Source of the DNA: Cryptomeria japonica
Taxonomy: Eukaryota > Streptophyta > Pinopsida > Cupressales > Cupressaceae
Direction: 5' to 3'
DNA length: 64,000 nt
Assembly: GCF_030272615.1 (NCBI RefSeq)
Contig: NC_081406.1
Span: 246,757,218-246,821,217, forward strand
Positions within the stretch are counted from its first letter, which is position 1. Each line of letters opens with the position of its first letter. This document shows positions 22,540 through 34,154 of this stretch, piece by piece. Under the pieces are notes generated by a model. The model was not told the origin of the DNA, searched no databases, and was given only the letters and a program-made list of their open reading frames with translations. A program made the translations under genes and the position numbers.

Positions 22540-24890
22540 TGTAATGGGTGAAAAATTAGGGCCTCCACCATTAGATGTATGAAAACTGCTAATTTTTACT
22601 TAGGGGCCAATTACATTAGGGAAATATAGGAATTTGATAGATCCAAACCTAATAGATCTAGATGTTGATCTGATTCTTGGGTTCTTGGATGAGCCTCTTC
22701 TTTCACTTTAGTTGATTTGATTTGTTGAAGATGTTGAAATTAGGGTAAATTGGTTGAAATTGAAGTAATTATGTGTGAATAGTGAGCTAGTCGTTGGATC
22801 GAACCACAAACCTGGATCTGAGGATTGTAAGAGTATTTAGACCTATTCCTAGAAGGATCTCCTAATTTGTTGGGACCAAGATGGTTGTCACTCTGGTCCT
22901 CTGTACTTCTTACACTCCAATGGGGGATCGATTTGTCACTATATATAAAGCCAATTCTGAAGATCACAATTTTGCACCTGCTCTTGCACACACTAGAGAA
23001 GGGAAATAGCTTGGGAATAGGATATTTTAGAAATTAACCTTGAATGAAATATTGCAAATACTAAAATAAACAATGGAAAGATATACCTCAGATTTGCAAT
23101 GACTTATAATGATTATTTTCTTCTTGAATGAAATCACATATGTTGTATGAAATGGCATGAACATGAAAAAACCCTAACCCCACACACATGCTTGCATATG
23201 AATGATGTAATTTTCTCCACAATGATTGAATGAAGGAAATGTAGCCTTCAAGATCTCTGGAAATGCTTGATGATGGACACTTCACTGCTTGAATGCTTAA
23301 TTACTCAAACATCGAGACTTTGAATGCTTGTTAGGATGAAATTAGGTTCATCAAATATTTTTATATATGAGATCCTAGGTCAATTTACCAATTAGGCTGA
23401 CCTCCAGTAGTCACGTAGAGCCACCAATTTCATTTCCCATCGGGGTGATAAATTTACACCTCATGTTTGTGCCCCTACTTTAGTGTGTCTCTCCCTCACC
23501 TCTTATCTGGGCCTATTTAGTGCCTTCAATCTAACTTTTATGCCTCATACACCAACCAAATGATTCCCCAGAGAGGTGTCCTCCCCCCTTGGCCCAAACA
23601 CTAGTCCCAATTTGAGGGGGACCAGGGCACTAGTGCCCTAGTCCCCCTTTTTGGGGCCCCATTTTTAAGGAGGGTGTGAGACCTGCTTCTCCGATGGGAA
23701 AATAAATCGGTGGCTCAATATGACTGTAGGAGGTCAGCCTAATTGGTAAATTGACCCATATCCAAATATATAAAGACATTTGATTGACCTCATTTCATAA
23801 TAAGGAATTTCATTCAAGCAATCAAGCAATCAAGGATTGAAGTCTTCATCATCAAACATTTCTAGAGGTCTTCAAGGTTGCATATTCTTCATTCAATCAT
23901 TATGGAGCAAGTTATAACATTCATATACAAGCATGTGTGTGTGATTAGGGTTTTTTCATGTTCATGTCATTTTATACAACATATATGATTACATTCGAGA
24001 AGAAAAGCATCATTATCAATCATTGGAGAACTAAGGTATATCCTTTCATTATTTATTTCAGTGTTTGCAACATTTCATTCAAGGTTAATTGTTAAACCAA
24101 GGTTTGACTTAGGAAAACCCCTATTTCCAACCTATTTTCCCTTATTTTTGTGTGTAGGAAGAAAATACAGAGTTGTGATCTTTAGGATAAGCTTTATTTA
24201 CAGAGATGAATCGATCACCCATTGGAGTATGAAAAGTGTGGACAACCAGAGAAACTGTTGCACCCATCTCGACAAATCAGGAGCTCCTTCTGCAAACAAG
24301 GTTGAATCCTCTTACAATCCTCATATCCAGGTTTGTGGCTCGATCTGATGACTATAGCTCATTGTTTGCACATAATTACATCAATTTCAACCCGTTTACC
24401 CTAATTTCAACTTCTTCAATAAACCAATTCAAATCAAGAGAAAGAAGAGGGCATATCCAATACCCCTTGGAATTAGCTCAACATTCAAACCTCTAAGGTT
24501 TAGATCTATCTAATTCCTATATTTCCCTAATGTAATGGTCCCCAAGTAAAAATTAACAGTTATCGTACATCTAAGGGTGGAAACCCTAATATTTTCACCA
24601 TTACAATAGGTCACACCCTCCTCTAGAAATATGGGCCCTATTAAGGGGGACTAGCACCCTAGGTACTATGGTCCTAGGATGAGGGTGATAGTGCCCTAGT
24701 CCTCCTCAATCACAAACCTAAAATTAGCCCCAAGGAGAAGGACATAGCCCCAAAGGATCAATTGGTAGGTATATATGGCATAAAAGTTGGAGTTAAGACA
24801 CTGAACGAACTTGGATAGGAGATGAGGGGAGAAGGTGCCAAAGTAGGGCCACAAACATGAGGTGTATATTGTCCTGGTGACAATTTACAA
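22540..24890. repeat. Composite inverted repeat, order Y X Y' X'
   Basis: Module Y (about 22540-23440) recurs inverted at about 23690-24600, with shared blocks such as ACCACAAACCTGGAT, CAGCCTAATTGGTAAATTGA and TTAGGGAAATATAGGAATT. Module X (about 23440-23690; ACACCTCATGTTTGTG, AACTTTTATGCC, GGGCACTAGTGCCCTAGTCC) recurs inverted at about 24600-24890. No ORF of note. The two copies have clearly diverged. It may be two LTRs of one family in opposite orientation, with one rearranged. It truncates the LINE to its right. Confidence 0.75.
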
Positions 24891-24892
24891 TT

Positions 24893-25853
24893 TCACACTA
24901 TGATGCATTCCATAATTGATCTTCCTAGGGAAAATCTGCTCTGCTCCTCAAATACTATTGTCTTCATAATGCACTTTAGCCTATTTGTAATGATCTTTTT
25001 TGTCACTTTATAGATTTTTTTGCATAAGGAAATGGGTCTAAAATCTCCTATGTTATGAGTTACCTTCTTAGGAATGAGGGCTAAGAAGGTATGATTGATA
25101 GACCCAAGCATAGTCATCTTTTTCCTTGATTCCTCTACTAATTTTGTCAAGTCACTACCCACTATATCCTAGAAATTTCAGAAGAAACTCTCTAAGAATC
25201 CATTAGGCCCCAAATTATTTGTTAGGGTTTAGTTAAAAGACAACTACCTTGACTTCTTTTTTGGATATTTCCACAAATAGGGCTCTATTATGATCCTCAC
25301 TGACAATTGTTGGAATTGCACTTAGGACATATTATTTATCCTCCTTGTATACTTGTGTTTATTTATTAAGGATAGATTCAATGTATCATGTCACCTCCTT
25401 ATTAATTTCATCCATAGATTACACCATCTCTCCATCTTCCTTCATAATCTTCGTGAAATTTTTCTTGTTTTTGTTTGTTGTTGAAGTTTTGTGGAAGAAT
25501 TTCATGTTTATGTCCCCTTCCTTTAGCCAAACCTCTCTTGATTTTTGTCTCCAATAACATTCCTCTCTAGCATGAATCTCCATGACCTCCTCTTTCAAAT
25601 ATTTTTTAGCTTCATATTCCACCATGATCATTCCTTTGTCAATGATTGTTTCATTAATAGTGGACAACTCCTTTTTCACCCTATCTTTTTCTGCAAATAT
25701 TTTCTTGAAATGTTCCCTATTCCATTCTTTCAACTTATTCTTTATGTGCATGAGCTTCTTTTTTATCTGGAATAATTTGGAGTTATTTCCAATGTCTACT
25801 TCTATCCACCATCCTTTAATGAGATCCTTCAACTTGTTGTCTCTAAGCCACAT
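24893..25853 (-). pseudogene. LINE (L1-type) ORF2: linker and reverse transcriptase N-part
   Basis: Two minus-strand open pieces belong together. 25853-25419 carries WLKEGDINMKFFHK, the L1 stretch between endonuclease and RT. 25162-24893 carries NHTFLALIPKK and DFRPISLCKKIYKV, the first RT blocks of plant L1 LINEs. In-frame stops and a frameshift separate them. The catalytic FADD-type block is absent because sequence identity to a LINE ends near 24890, where the inverted-repeat module begins. ORF2 normally nicks target DNA and copies its own RNA there. Confidence 0.85.
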
Positions 25854-25859
25854 ATTCTC

Positions 25860-26346
25860 AAATTTGAAGGGGCAACCAATTAATGTTACTTCAGGTGTGA
25901 CACTAAGTTAAAATAGGTAGTGATTGAATCCTATGAAGGGTAAAATCTTGGCCCTCCTCGTCCTCGACAATCATAAATCTGTCTAACATCTCTGAAATGC
26001 TAGTAAAATCTTTCCTCCTATAATTCTATGTGAATTTTCCATTCTCAGTTTTTATATCAACAAGCTGATTGTCATCCATGAATGCCTTAAAATATAATTA
26101 TATGCTTGAAATCTCGCTAAGGCCCCCTTTTTTCTTCATTATTTAAAGTGGCATTTAAATCCACCCAAATAATAAATTTTTCCATCCTATAGCTCCTCAA
26201 CATTCTTTTTTATTTTCTTCCAAGTCTCTCTTTTGTTCACTATTAATATTGGGCCATATATATTTATTATAAGGTAGTTCCCCTTTCTTTGCAGTGTCTT
26301 GCATCTTATACTAGTCCAAACTTTGTTTTCTTCTAATACTATGCAT
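25860..26346 (-). pseudogene. LINE ORF2 endonuclease, C-terminal half
   Basis: Minus-strand translation gives INIYGPILIVNKRETWKK, FKAFMDDNQLVDIKTENGKF and SEMLDRFMI, typical of the apurinic-type endonuclease of plant L1 elements. Several stops interrupt it. The Copia element cuts it at 26347; the N-terminal half resumes at 33842-34085. Confidence 0.8.
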
Positions 26347-27702
26347 TGTTAGCAGCAACCAAGAAGGAAAACTAAGAGGGGGGGTGAATCAGTTTTCACC
26401 GGATTAGAACAATTAAAGTACAATCTCAGATCCATGCAATAGCAGCAAAAATAAAGATAAGAATAATGAAACCACAACACATAACACCAAGATTTTGACA
26501 TGGAAAAATTGATTAAGGGAAAAACCATGGTGGGGACCCACCCACAATAAAATGATACTCTGCAGTAGTATGTGAAAATATTACAATGGGGAATGCACAC
26601 GCATTCAGGAACATTGCCTAGAGCTCACTGCTCAAAATAAGAAGGGCCAAAAGGCTACAACCCTCCTAGAAGGCTCACTACCTTACAATAAGATTTAGAC
26701 TACAATCTGGATTACATGAACTGCAAATATAGCATCTCCTTATGTTTTATAACAGTTATGGTTAAGAAAATTTGTCTACCCTACAACAATCTCTTCTCAA
26801 CACACTTCACCAAAGGATAAATTCACGTAAGCACCACATACACCACTCTTTGATAATGCAGGCACATCATCGATACCAAATTACATGAATATACTACCTA
26901 TATATACAATTCATCAACCTTGACAACAAGGTCAGCCAAAACCCTCAACTCACAATTACAAAATTACATCACATGGTACATATGAGAACCACCAAACCAA
27001 TATAATGATATAAATGACATAACTTAACATTGACCTAAACCAAATCTCCAAACATGCATCACCATTGGAAGTTGCACCAAGATCAACTGCAGCATGGTAC
27101 ACCACCAAGAATACTGCATAACACAAAGAATATCATCAGATCAACAAAATCACCAAAAACATGCACAAGAATCAATGTGGACCATCAAGACAAATAGTAC
27201 ATGATCAGGAAACATCAAAAAACACATTAGAACCATCCACAATATCTACACCAACACCAATTATTCAAATCTCCATCGATCAACATCTGAAACTCAAGAA
27301 CACTCAAACAACAACAACTACCATGAGAAAAGATAACTTGCGAAGCACCAAATCATGAACCATCTAAAATGAAGATACACAAGAAAATCCCAAACAATCT
27401 CCCAAAACCTCAACTCAAGATCTCATCACACCGGAATATACTGGAGGAAATACTGAACTCTGCAAAGCACTAATCAAAAGAACCAACTTGTAAATCGAAT
27501 CATATGATATGATCAATTAAGCTCCCAGACCACTAAAACCAATACAAAAAGATATAATGATACTAGAAATACTCCATATACCAAACCAAGATCCCATAAA
27601 CTAATCTTCAACCACCGAAGAAAATACCAAACTGCTCAAGCAACACATGAATATGTTGACATCAATGACAACAACATATCCTATCAGCAACAATATCCAA
27701 CA
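26347..27702 (-). repeat. Copia element 3' LTR
   Basis: On the minus strand it runs from TGTTGGATATTG (27702) to GCTGCTAACA (26347). It holds TTGTCATTGATGTCAA near its start (27671-27656), a TATA-like TATATATAG near 26899-26907, and CTGATTCACCCCCCCTCT near its end. PPT lies directly upstream. Confidence 0.92.
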
Positions 27703-27723
27703 ATCTCCCCCTTTGGCATTGAC
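27703..27723 (-). promoter_or_regulatory. Copia polypurine tract with pairing flank
   Basis: The minus strand reads GTCAATGCCAAAGGGGGAGAT and abuts the LTR at 27702. The flank GTCAATGCCAA is close to the complement of TTGTCATTGAT inside the LTR, so a stem could form across the PPT/LTR junction. Confidence 0.8.
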
Positions 27724-28080
27724 GGCAACATATGAATGTGAAAAATAATCAATGTAAAGGAATGAATCAACACTAGCAAACTACAACAAACTCCCCTAAA
27801 ATCATGCACACAAAGCTCCAAAGAATAAAGTAGTTTTTCACATGACTCTTTCCCCCTTTGAAAGCAATGTCAAAGACAAAATACAAATTTCGCTCTCTCT
27901 CCCCCAGGACACATCCTCTAAGAAGGAAAATCTCCCCCTTAGGATAAACTCAATCTACTCATCATCTGAAAAACTGAACCACATACTAACTACTCTAGCT
28001 GAGTAGAAGCACCAACTCATCGACCCAAACAAAGAGATAAAACTCTAAAAAACCCACCAGATTGATGCAACTACATGCAT
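27724..28080 (-). other. Copia 3' untranslated region
   Basis: Between the RNase H end and the PPT I see only non-coding sequence with several CCCCCTTTG/CAAAGGGGG-like tracts (about 27853 and 27935), possible decayed extra purine tracts. Confidence 0.5.
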
Positions 28081-28474
28081 CTAGTTCTCAACAGGAGGCA
28101 CAAAGACCCCTAACTTTTCTCTCAAATAGACAAATGTATTTGTAGACAAATTCTTAGTGAAAATATCTGCTAACAGATCCTTTGTAGATACATATTCCAA
28201 TCTGACTTCTTCATCATTGACCTTCACCCTCAAGAAATGATACTTTATGGACACATGCTTTGTTTTTAGAATGCAACACCAGATTCTTTCAAATATTGAT
28301 AGCACTTAAATTGTCACAATATATAATAGTAGGCTCTTCATAAATAAATCTAATATCCTTCAACATTTTCTTCATCCAAACTACTCGAGTACAATTACTA
28401 GTAGCAACAATGTATTCAGCTTCAGCAGTAGATAAAGATACAACATCTTGTATCTTATTAGACCATGAAACCAA
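28081..28474 (-). pseudogene. Copia RNase H
   Basis: Two overlapping minus-strand frames give VSLSTAEAEYIVATSNC and IIYCDNLSAI (28474-28289), then HVSIKYHFLRVKVNDEEV and TKDLLADIFTKNL (28305-28081). These are the conserved C-terminal blocks of Copia polyproteins. One frameshift separates them. The enzyme removes the RNA strand after reverse transcription. The protein ends near 28081 (GVFVPPVEN). Confidence 0.88.
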
Positions 28475-28611
28475 TTTCTTCCCTAAAAATAATGATCCAA
28501 TGATAGTTCTCTTCTGGTCATCAAAATCACTGGCTCAATCAACATCAGTGTAAGCACACAACAAGATATCATCATTCTTCGGATACCACAAACCATAGTC
28601 AACAGTTCCCT

Positions 28612-30065
28612 TCAAGTATCTAAAATCCTCTTCACAATAGTGACATGAGTTTCTTTAGGATCTAATTGAAACATAGCACAAAGACAAACAACATGCATAA
28701 TATCTGGTTTAGTCTGAGTTAAGTACAACAATCCACTAACCATAGATTTATACAAAGTTTGTTTAGCTTTATGAGATTCATTATTTTTAGACAACTTGCA
28801 TCTAGTCACTATAGGAGTTCCAACAGGCTTAGAATCAGCTAATCCAAACTTCTTCAACAGTTATTTCACATACTTAGATTGAGAAATTAAAATACCTTTA
28901 TCGGTCTGAGTAATCTGCAGTCCTAAAAAGAATTTCATCTCACCTATCATTGACATCTCAAAATCCTTTTGCATATCATCAACAAACCTCATACTTAATT
29001 CATCATCACCACCAAAAATGATATATCATCAACGAAGACTTCAACAATCAAAATGTTATCTACATTTCTTTTGTTTGTTTTTTTCTATTTGGGGTTGCTC
29101 CCTTGTTTTGCTGCTCTTTCTTGCCGGATTGGCTATTGGCCGACTATTGTAAAACTTTAGGTTTTGGGTCCTTGTAAAACCTGTTTATCCCTATAAAAAA
29201 CAATCAAAATGTTATCTTTCTCAACTTTGAAATATAAATTACTATTAGTAGTACCTTTACAGAATCCCAACTTTACCAAATACTTATCCAATCTTGCATA
29301 CCGGGCTCTAGGGGCTTGCTTCAATCCATATAGAGATTTCTTCAATTTGCATACCATATCTCCTTCATTAGATAGAGAAAATCCATCTAGTTGCTTAATG
29401 TAAACATCCTCTTCCAAATCACCATTCAAAAAGGTTGATTTGACATCCATCTGATATACCTTAAATTTCTTATAAGCAACATATGCAAGCAACAATCTAA
29501 CAGCTTCAATTCTAGCTACAGGGGCAAAAGTTTCTTCATAGTCAATACCTTCCATCTGAGAACACCCTTTACATACCAATCCTGCTTTGTTTCTGACAAT
29601 TTCACCGGCTTCATTCACTTTATTCTGAAACACCAATTTAGTACCAATCATATTCTTGTATTTAGGTCTCCGAACAAGCTCCCAAGTGTTGTTCTTTTTA
29701 ATCTGATTCATCTCTTCTTCCATTGCTCTTATCCAATTTTCATCCTTACATGCTTCTACTACATCTTTAGGTTCAATCTTTGAAATCAAACATATCTCTT
29801 CATCATCAATCCTTCTCCTAGTCATTACACCTTTATTATTGTCACCAATAATTTGATTTTGTGAATGATTCAATCTAACATACCTTGGTGTCTTATGATT
29901 GTTCTTATTTTCAAGCTCTTGCATTTCTTCACCGGTAGCAACAATATCTAGATTAACTGTCTCCACAGGATCAATCTGCCAAGATCTCAATCTGACCAAG
30001 CTTAGGAACAACATCATCATCAAGATCATAACTACATGCTCTGATCTGGTTTCCAAGACACTCAT
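28612..30065 (-). pseudogene. Copia reverse transcriptase, split by an insert
   Basis: The minus-strand frame 30065-29157 carries [57 protein letters not shown] and [12 protein letters not shown], the classic Copia RT blocks. It is cut at 29217/29062 by a 137-bp insert. Past it the catalytic block reads VFVDDIIF (Asp-Asp codons at 29025-29030) and then MKKFGLADSKPVGTP and SMVSGLLYLTQTKPDIM (28857-28612). The catalytic Asp pair is intact but the frame is not. Confidence 0.9.
29062..29198 (-). mobile_element. 137-bp insert with 19-bp target duplication (LINE-tail-like)
   Basis: AACAATCAAAATGTTATCT occurs at 29043-29061 and again at 29199-29217. The 137 bp between lack any RT homology and read, on the plus strand, from T-rich sequence (TTTGTTTGTTTTTTTC) through TGTAAAACTTTAGGTTTTGG to a terminal TATAAAA. 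That, with a long duplication, fits a strongly 5'-truncated L1-type LINE end inserted in plus orientation. It could also be a SINE. It disrupts the RT frame. Confidence 0.75.
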
Positions 30066-30748
30066 CCACCTTTACATTTGCACTTTCAACCATTTTCTCC
30101 AGTCTCTTATTGTAGCACTAGTAGGCCTTGCTCTTAGTAGAATATCCCAAGAAGATTCCTTCATCACATCTTGCACCAAACTTTCCAATATCCTCATCTC
30201 TCTTGATATAACATTTACTTCTAGCAATTCTAAAATATCTCACTATAGGAACATGACCAAACAATAGCTCATAAGGAGTCTTATTGGAATCACCTTTAAT
30301 ATGCACTTGGATGAATGTGTAAACAATAGTGCTAACAACTTGTCTCCAAAAGATCTATGCAACATTTCCTTCAATCAACATAGTCCTTGCAACATCTAAG
30401 ATAGTTCTACTCTTCCTTTCAACAACTCCATTTTGCTAAGAGGTTCTAGGAGCAAATAATTGTCTTCTAATTTCATTCCTCTTGGAGAATGTATCAAAGT
30501 ATCCTGATGTAAATTCTCCTCCTCTATTAGATCTTAGGCATTTTAGCTTCAATCTTGTCTCAGTCTCCACTCTAGCTTTGAATATCTTGAATTTCTCTAG
30601 CACTTCTAGTTTCTCCCTTAAGAAGGTAACCCACATCATCCTTGAATTGTCATCAATCAGCAAAATGAAAAGTCTCTCCCCTACATTCTTCTCACTCTAG
30701 TAGGACCACATAAGTCAGTATGAACCAATCTAGAAATCCATTAGATGA
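30066..30748 (-). pseudogene. Copia integrase
   Basis: The minus strand shows LIDDNSRMMWVTFLREKLEV and FKARVETETRLKLKCLRS (30663-30436), a QNGVVERK block near 30420, and NKTPYELLFGHVPIVRYFRI (30306-30118). In the second catalytic block, LRSDxGGEF reads LRSNRGGEF, an Asp-to-Asn change. A stop stands at the Gln before QNGVVER (CAG to TAG type). Integrase would insert the DNA copy into the genome. Confidence 0.85.
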
Positions 30749-31353
30749 TTACAACTTAATTTTTAATGAAAATTTTGTTTGCTTTCCAATCTGGCATTCC
30801 TTACATACCAGATTAGCAGGCTTCACAGTCTTAGGCAAATCTCTAACAGCTTGAGTAGAGCTTATCTTTACCATGAAATCAAAATTAATAGGACACATTC
30901 TCCTATGCCGTAACCAACTTTCATCAATCTGAGCAATCAAATAACTTTTCTTACCAGCATTCAAGTGGAAGATATTACCTTTAGTTTCAATACCTGATGC
31001 AATCTCTATACTAGAGGCATTTAGGATCTTACATTTACCATTCTTGATTGTAAATCATATCCCTTGTCAACCATCTGTTCAACACTCAAAAGATTATGCT
31101 TCAGAATTTCAACATACAAGACATCATCAGTATTATTCTTACCATTGAAAGATATAGAACCTTTACCACAAATCACACAAGCTTTATCATCTCCAAATCT
31201 TCCTATTCCACCATCATATCTTTCCATACTCACAAATTTTCTTTTATCACCTAACATATGATGTGAACAACCGGTGTCAATCACCCATTCATCTTTCTCT
31301 TCAATTTTAGTAGCCAAAGCTTTCTCCTCAATAATGCAGCTTGTAGGATTCAC
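30749..31353 (-). pseudogene. Copia protease and pre-integrase zinc region
   Basis: Frame 31353-31021 contains WVIDTGCSHHM, the Asp-Thr-Gly protease site, then KHNLLSVEQMVDKGYD. Frame 30964-30749 contains WLRHRRMCPINFDFM and NLVCKECQIGKQTKF, the His/Cys pre-integrase module. A frameshift separates them near 31000. Confidence 0.88.
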
Positions 31354-31479
31354 TAATACCGGGTCATCTTCCTTGATAGCAAGAAATACAAACTTGTCTT
31401 CTGCATTCCCATTCTCTGATTCCTCATCTTTTACACCTTCATCAGTAGCATAATAGCATCTCTTCTGATATTTGTACTT

Positions 31480-32440
31480 CTAGTAGGTCTTATAGGCCTT
31501 ATCATGATTCTCATATCTATCATTATTATCAGATCTATCATGCCTTTCAAATTTATCATGCTTATCATATCTAGACATTCTCTCAACACACCTAGAAGAA
31601 AAATGTCCTATCATATTACAAGAGAAACATTTCAAAGGTAACTTTCCATCATACTTACTGGCTTCTTTAGGCAATCTCCGAGCAATAAGAGCTTCAATCT
31701 CATTCAATTCTCTTTCTTCCTCTTCCATTTCTCTCTTCTCTTTCAAATCTGGATACCCAACAATAACTTTCTCCCGGATCTTACTTTTGCTTCCCAAATA
31801 CAGATTCTCTGAATGCAGTTTCAGATTTCCCATGTGATTCTCCAAATTCATTCAACTCAAATGCAGTAAGCTTTCCAACCAACATGTCTCTAGTCACAGT
31901 AGTCACACTCTGGATCTCATCAATAGTAGCTACTTTATGTTTGTAAGCAGGAGGCAAGGATCTCAGCACTTTAGCAACAATCTCATCTTCTTCGAGGGTT
32001 CCACTAGCACATCTGATATTCATGACAAGATCATTCACCTTAGCCATAAAGGTTGATATATTATCATCTTCTGCCATCTTTAATGCTTTATACTTCCCTT
32101 TCAAGCTCTGTAACTTAGCAACCTTAACTTGCGCATCTCCTTCATACAAAGTCTCTAGCTTCTTCTAGATCTCATGTGCAGTCTGAAAACCACATTAGTC
32201 ATCTTTGAATCAATCAAGGCACTCAGCAATGCTTCCTTAGTTCTTATGTTATGCTAAGCATCCTTGATCTCAGCAGCAATAACCAGTCCATCCTGAGGAA
32301 CATTATAAACATTCTTTGTGATCTTCCAATACTCTTCTCCAAGGAATTTAGAGTGAACTTCCATCTGGTCCTTCCAAACAGTATAATTGCTTTCATTAAA
32401 TCTAGGACTCTCCTTCTTGAACACAAGTCATCATCCCGAA
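31480..32440 (-). pseudogene. Copia gag (UBN2-type) with CCHC knuckle
   Basis: The minus-strand reading starts PRFNESNYTVWKDQMEVH near 32410, continues through LETLYEGDAQVKVAKLQ (32149-31781) and DEIVAKVLRSLPPAYKHKV, and ends with the zinc knuckle CFSCNMIGHFSSRC (31629-31588) and a KHDKFERHDRSDNNDR charged tail. These are the usual blocks of Copia gag. Stops and one frameshift near 31830 break it. Confidence 0.88.
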
Positions 32441-32476
32441 TCACCTCAAGCAGTCAAGCTTCTTTTGAAGGATCTA

Positions 32477-32488
32477 GCTCTGATACCA
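32477..32488 (-). promoter_or_regulatory. Copia primer-binding site (initiator tRNA-Met)
   Basis: The minus strand reads TGGTATCAGAGC two bases after the 5' LTR, the standard plant initiator-Met primer site, unmutated. Confidence 0.95.
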
Positions 32489-32490
32489 AT

Positions 32491-33841
32491 TGTTAGTAGC
32501 AACCAAGAAGGAAAACTAAGAGGGGGGTGAATCAGTTTTCACTGGACTAGAACAATTAAAGCACAATCTCATATCAAAGCAACAACAACAAGAATAGATA
32601 TAATAACAATGAAACCGCAACACATAACACAAATATTTTGACGTGGAAAACTGGGTTAAGGGAAAAACCACGGTGGGAACCTACCCACAATAAAATGATA
32701 CTCTGCAATAGTATGTGAAAATATTGCAATGGGGAATGCACATGCATTTAGGCACACTTCCTAGAGCTCACTGCTCAAAATAAGAAGGTCCAGAAGGCTA
32801 CAACCCTTAGAGAAGGCTCACTACCTTACAATAAGATTCTAACTACAATATGGATAACATGAATTGCAAATATAGCATCTCCTTATGCCTGATAATAGTT
32901 TTGGTTAAGCACATTTGTCTATCCTGCAATAATCTCTGCTCAATACACCTCACCAAAGGATAAATTTTGTGAAGGACCACATACACCACTCTCTGATAAT
33001 GCAGACACATCACCGATACCAAATTACATGAATATACCACCTATATATACAATTCATCAACCTTGACAACAAGGTTTGCCAAAACACTCAACTCACGATT
33101 ACAAAATTACATCACACGGTACATATGAGAATTCCCAAACTAATATAGTGATATACATGACATAACATGGACCTAAACCAAATATCCAAACATGCATTAC
33201 CACCAAAAATCACACCAAGATCAATCGCAACACGCTACACCACCAAGAATACCGCATAACATGAAGAATATCATCGGATCAACAAAATCACCAAGAACAT
33301 GCACACGAATCAATGTGGACCATCAATAAACATAATACATGATCAGGAAACACCAACAAGCACATTAGAACCATCCACAATAACTATACCAACACCACTT
33401 ATTCAAATCTTCATCAATCAACATCTGAAACTCAAGAAAACTTAAATAGCAACAACTGCCATGAGAAAAGATAGCTTATGAAGCACCAAATCATGAACCA
33501 TATAAAATGAAGATACACAAGAACATCCCAAACAATCTCCCAAAACCGCAACTCAAGATTTGATCACAATGAAATATACCAGAGGAAATACTGAACTCTA
33601 CAAAGCATTGATTAGAAGAACCAAACTATAAACCAAATCATATGATATGATCAATTAAGCTCCTAGATAATTGAAACCAATAAATAAATATATAATGATA
33701 CTACAAATACTCCATATACCGAACCAAGTTCCCAATAAACCAATCTGCAACCACCGGATTAAATACCAAACTGCTCAAGCAACACCGGAATATGTTGACA
33801 TTAATGACAACAACATATCCTAGCAGCAACAATATCTAACA
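32491..33841 (-). repeat. Copia element 5' LTR
   Basis: On the minus strand it runs from TGTTAGATATTG (33841) to TACTAACA (32491) and is homologous throughout to 26347-27702. TATA-like TATATATAG lies near 33041-33050. Confidence 0.92.
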
Positions 33842-34085
33842 TACATTCCATCCTAAAAGGGTTCGATAGAATCCCCAAACAACTTGAGGATCCTTAGAGA
33901 TTACAAAACACCCTATCCACAGTTTCCAAATTTTCAATCTCTTAGAACTTTCATCCTTATTCCATTTTATTTCTTGAATGAAAAAAATGTCTTCTTTTGA
34001 ATGGTCGATCTAGCACTTGACTAAGCACCATTTTTTAGGGGCATTTAAGCCCCTAAAATTCCATGTTAGTATCTTCATTGCCCCT
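33842..34085 (-). pseudogene. LINE ORF2 endonuclease, N-terminal half
   Basis: The minus strand reads MKILTWNFRGLNAPKKWCLV then KEDIFFIQEIKWN, the start of plant L1 endonuclease (motif WNxRGL and a catalytic-Glu block IQE). The Copia insertion at 33841 separates it from its continuation at 26346. Confidence 0.85.
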
Positions 34086-34154
34086 TGAGAAGGAGGATAT
34101 CCTTCCCTAATCTCTATTTTCTCTTACCTATTGCATCAACTGCCATCAATAATT

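Larger units (their letters stand above)
26347..33841 (-). mobile_element. Copia-type LTR retrotransposon, inside the LINE
   Basis: LTRs lie at 26347-27702 and 32491-33841, flanked by TGCAT (26342-26346) and TACAT (33842-33846), four of five bases. On the minus strand the order is PBS (initiator Met), gag, protease, integrase, RT, RNase H, PPT, the Copia order. All domains are present but broken by stops, frameshifts and a LINE-like insert at 29062-29198. The total is 7495 bp. Confidence 0.95.

Noticed and set aside
25545-25911. Plus-strand hydrophobic frames resembling membrane proteins
   Set aside because: They are antisense shadows of the LINE ORF2 frame at 25853-25419, where Lys/Glu codons read as Phe/Leu/Ser.
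26349-26600. Minus-strand Cys/Tyr-rich 83-codon frame that could pass for a small secreted peptide
   Set aside because: It lies wholly inside the Copia LTR and has no clear signal peptide or conserved Cys spacing.
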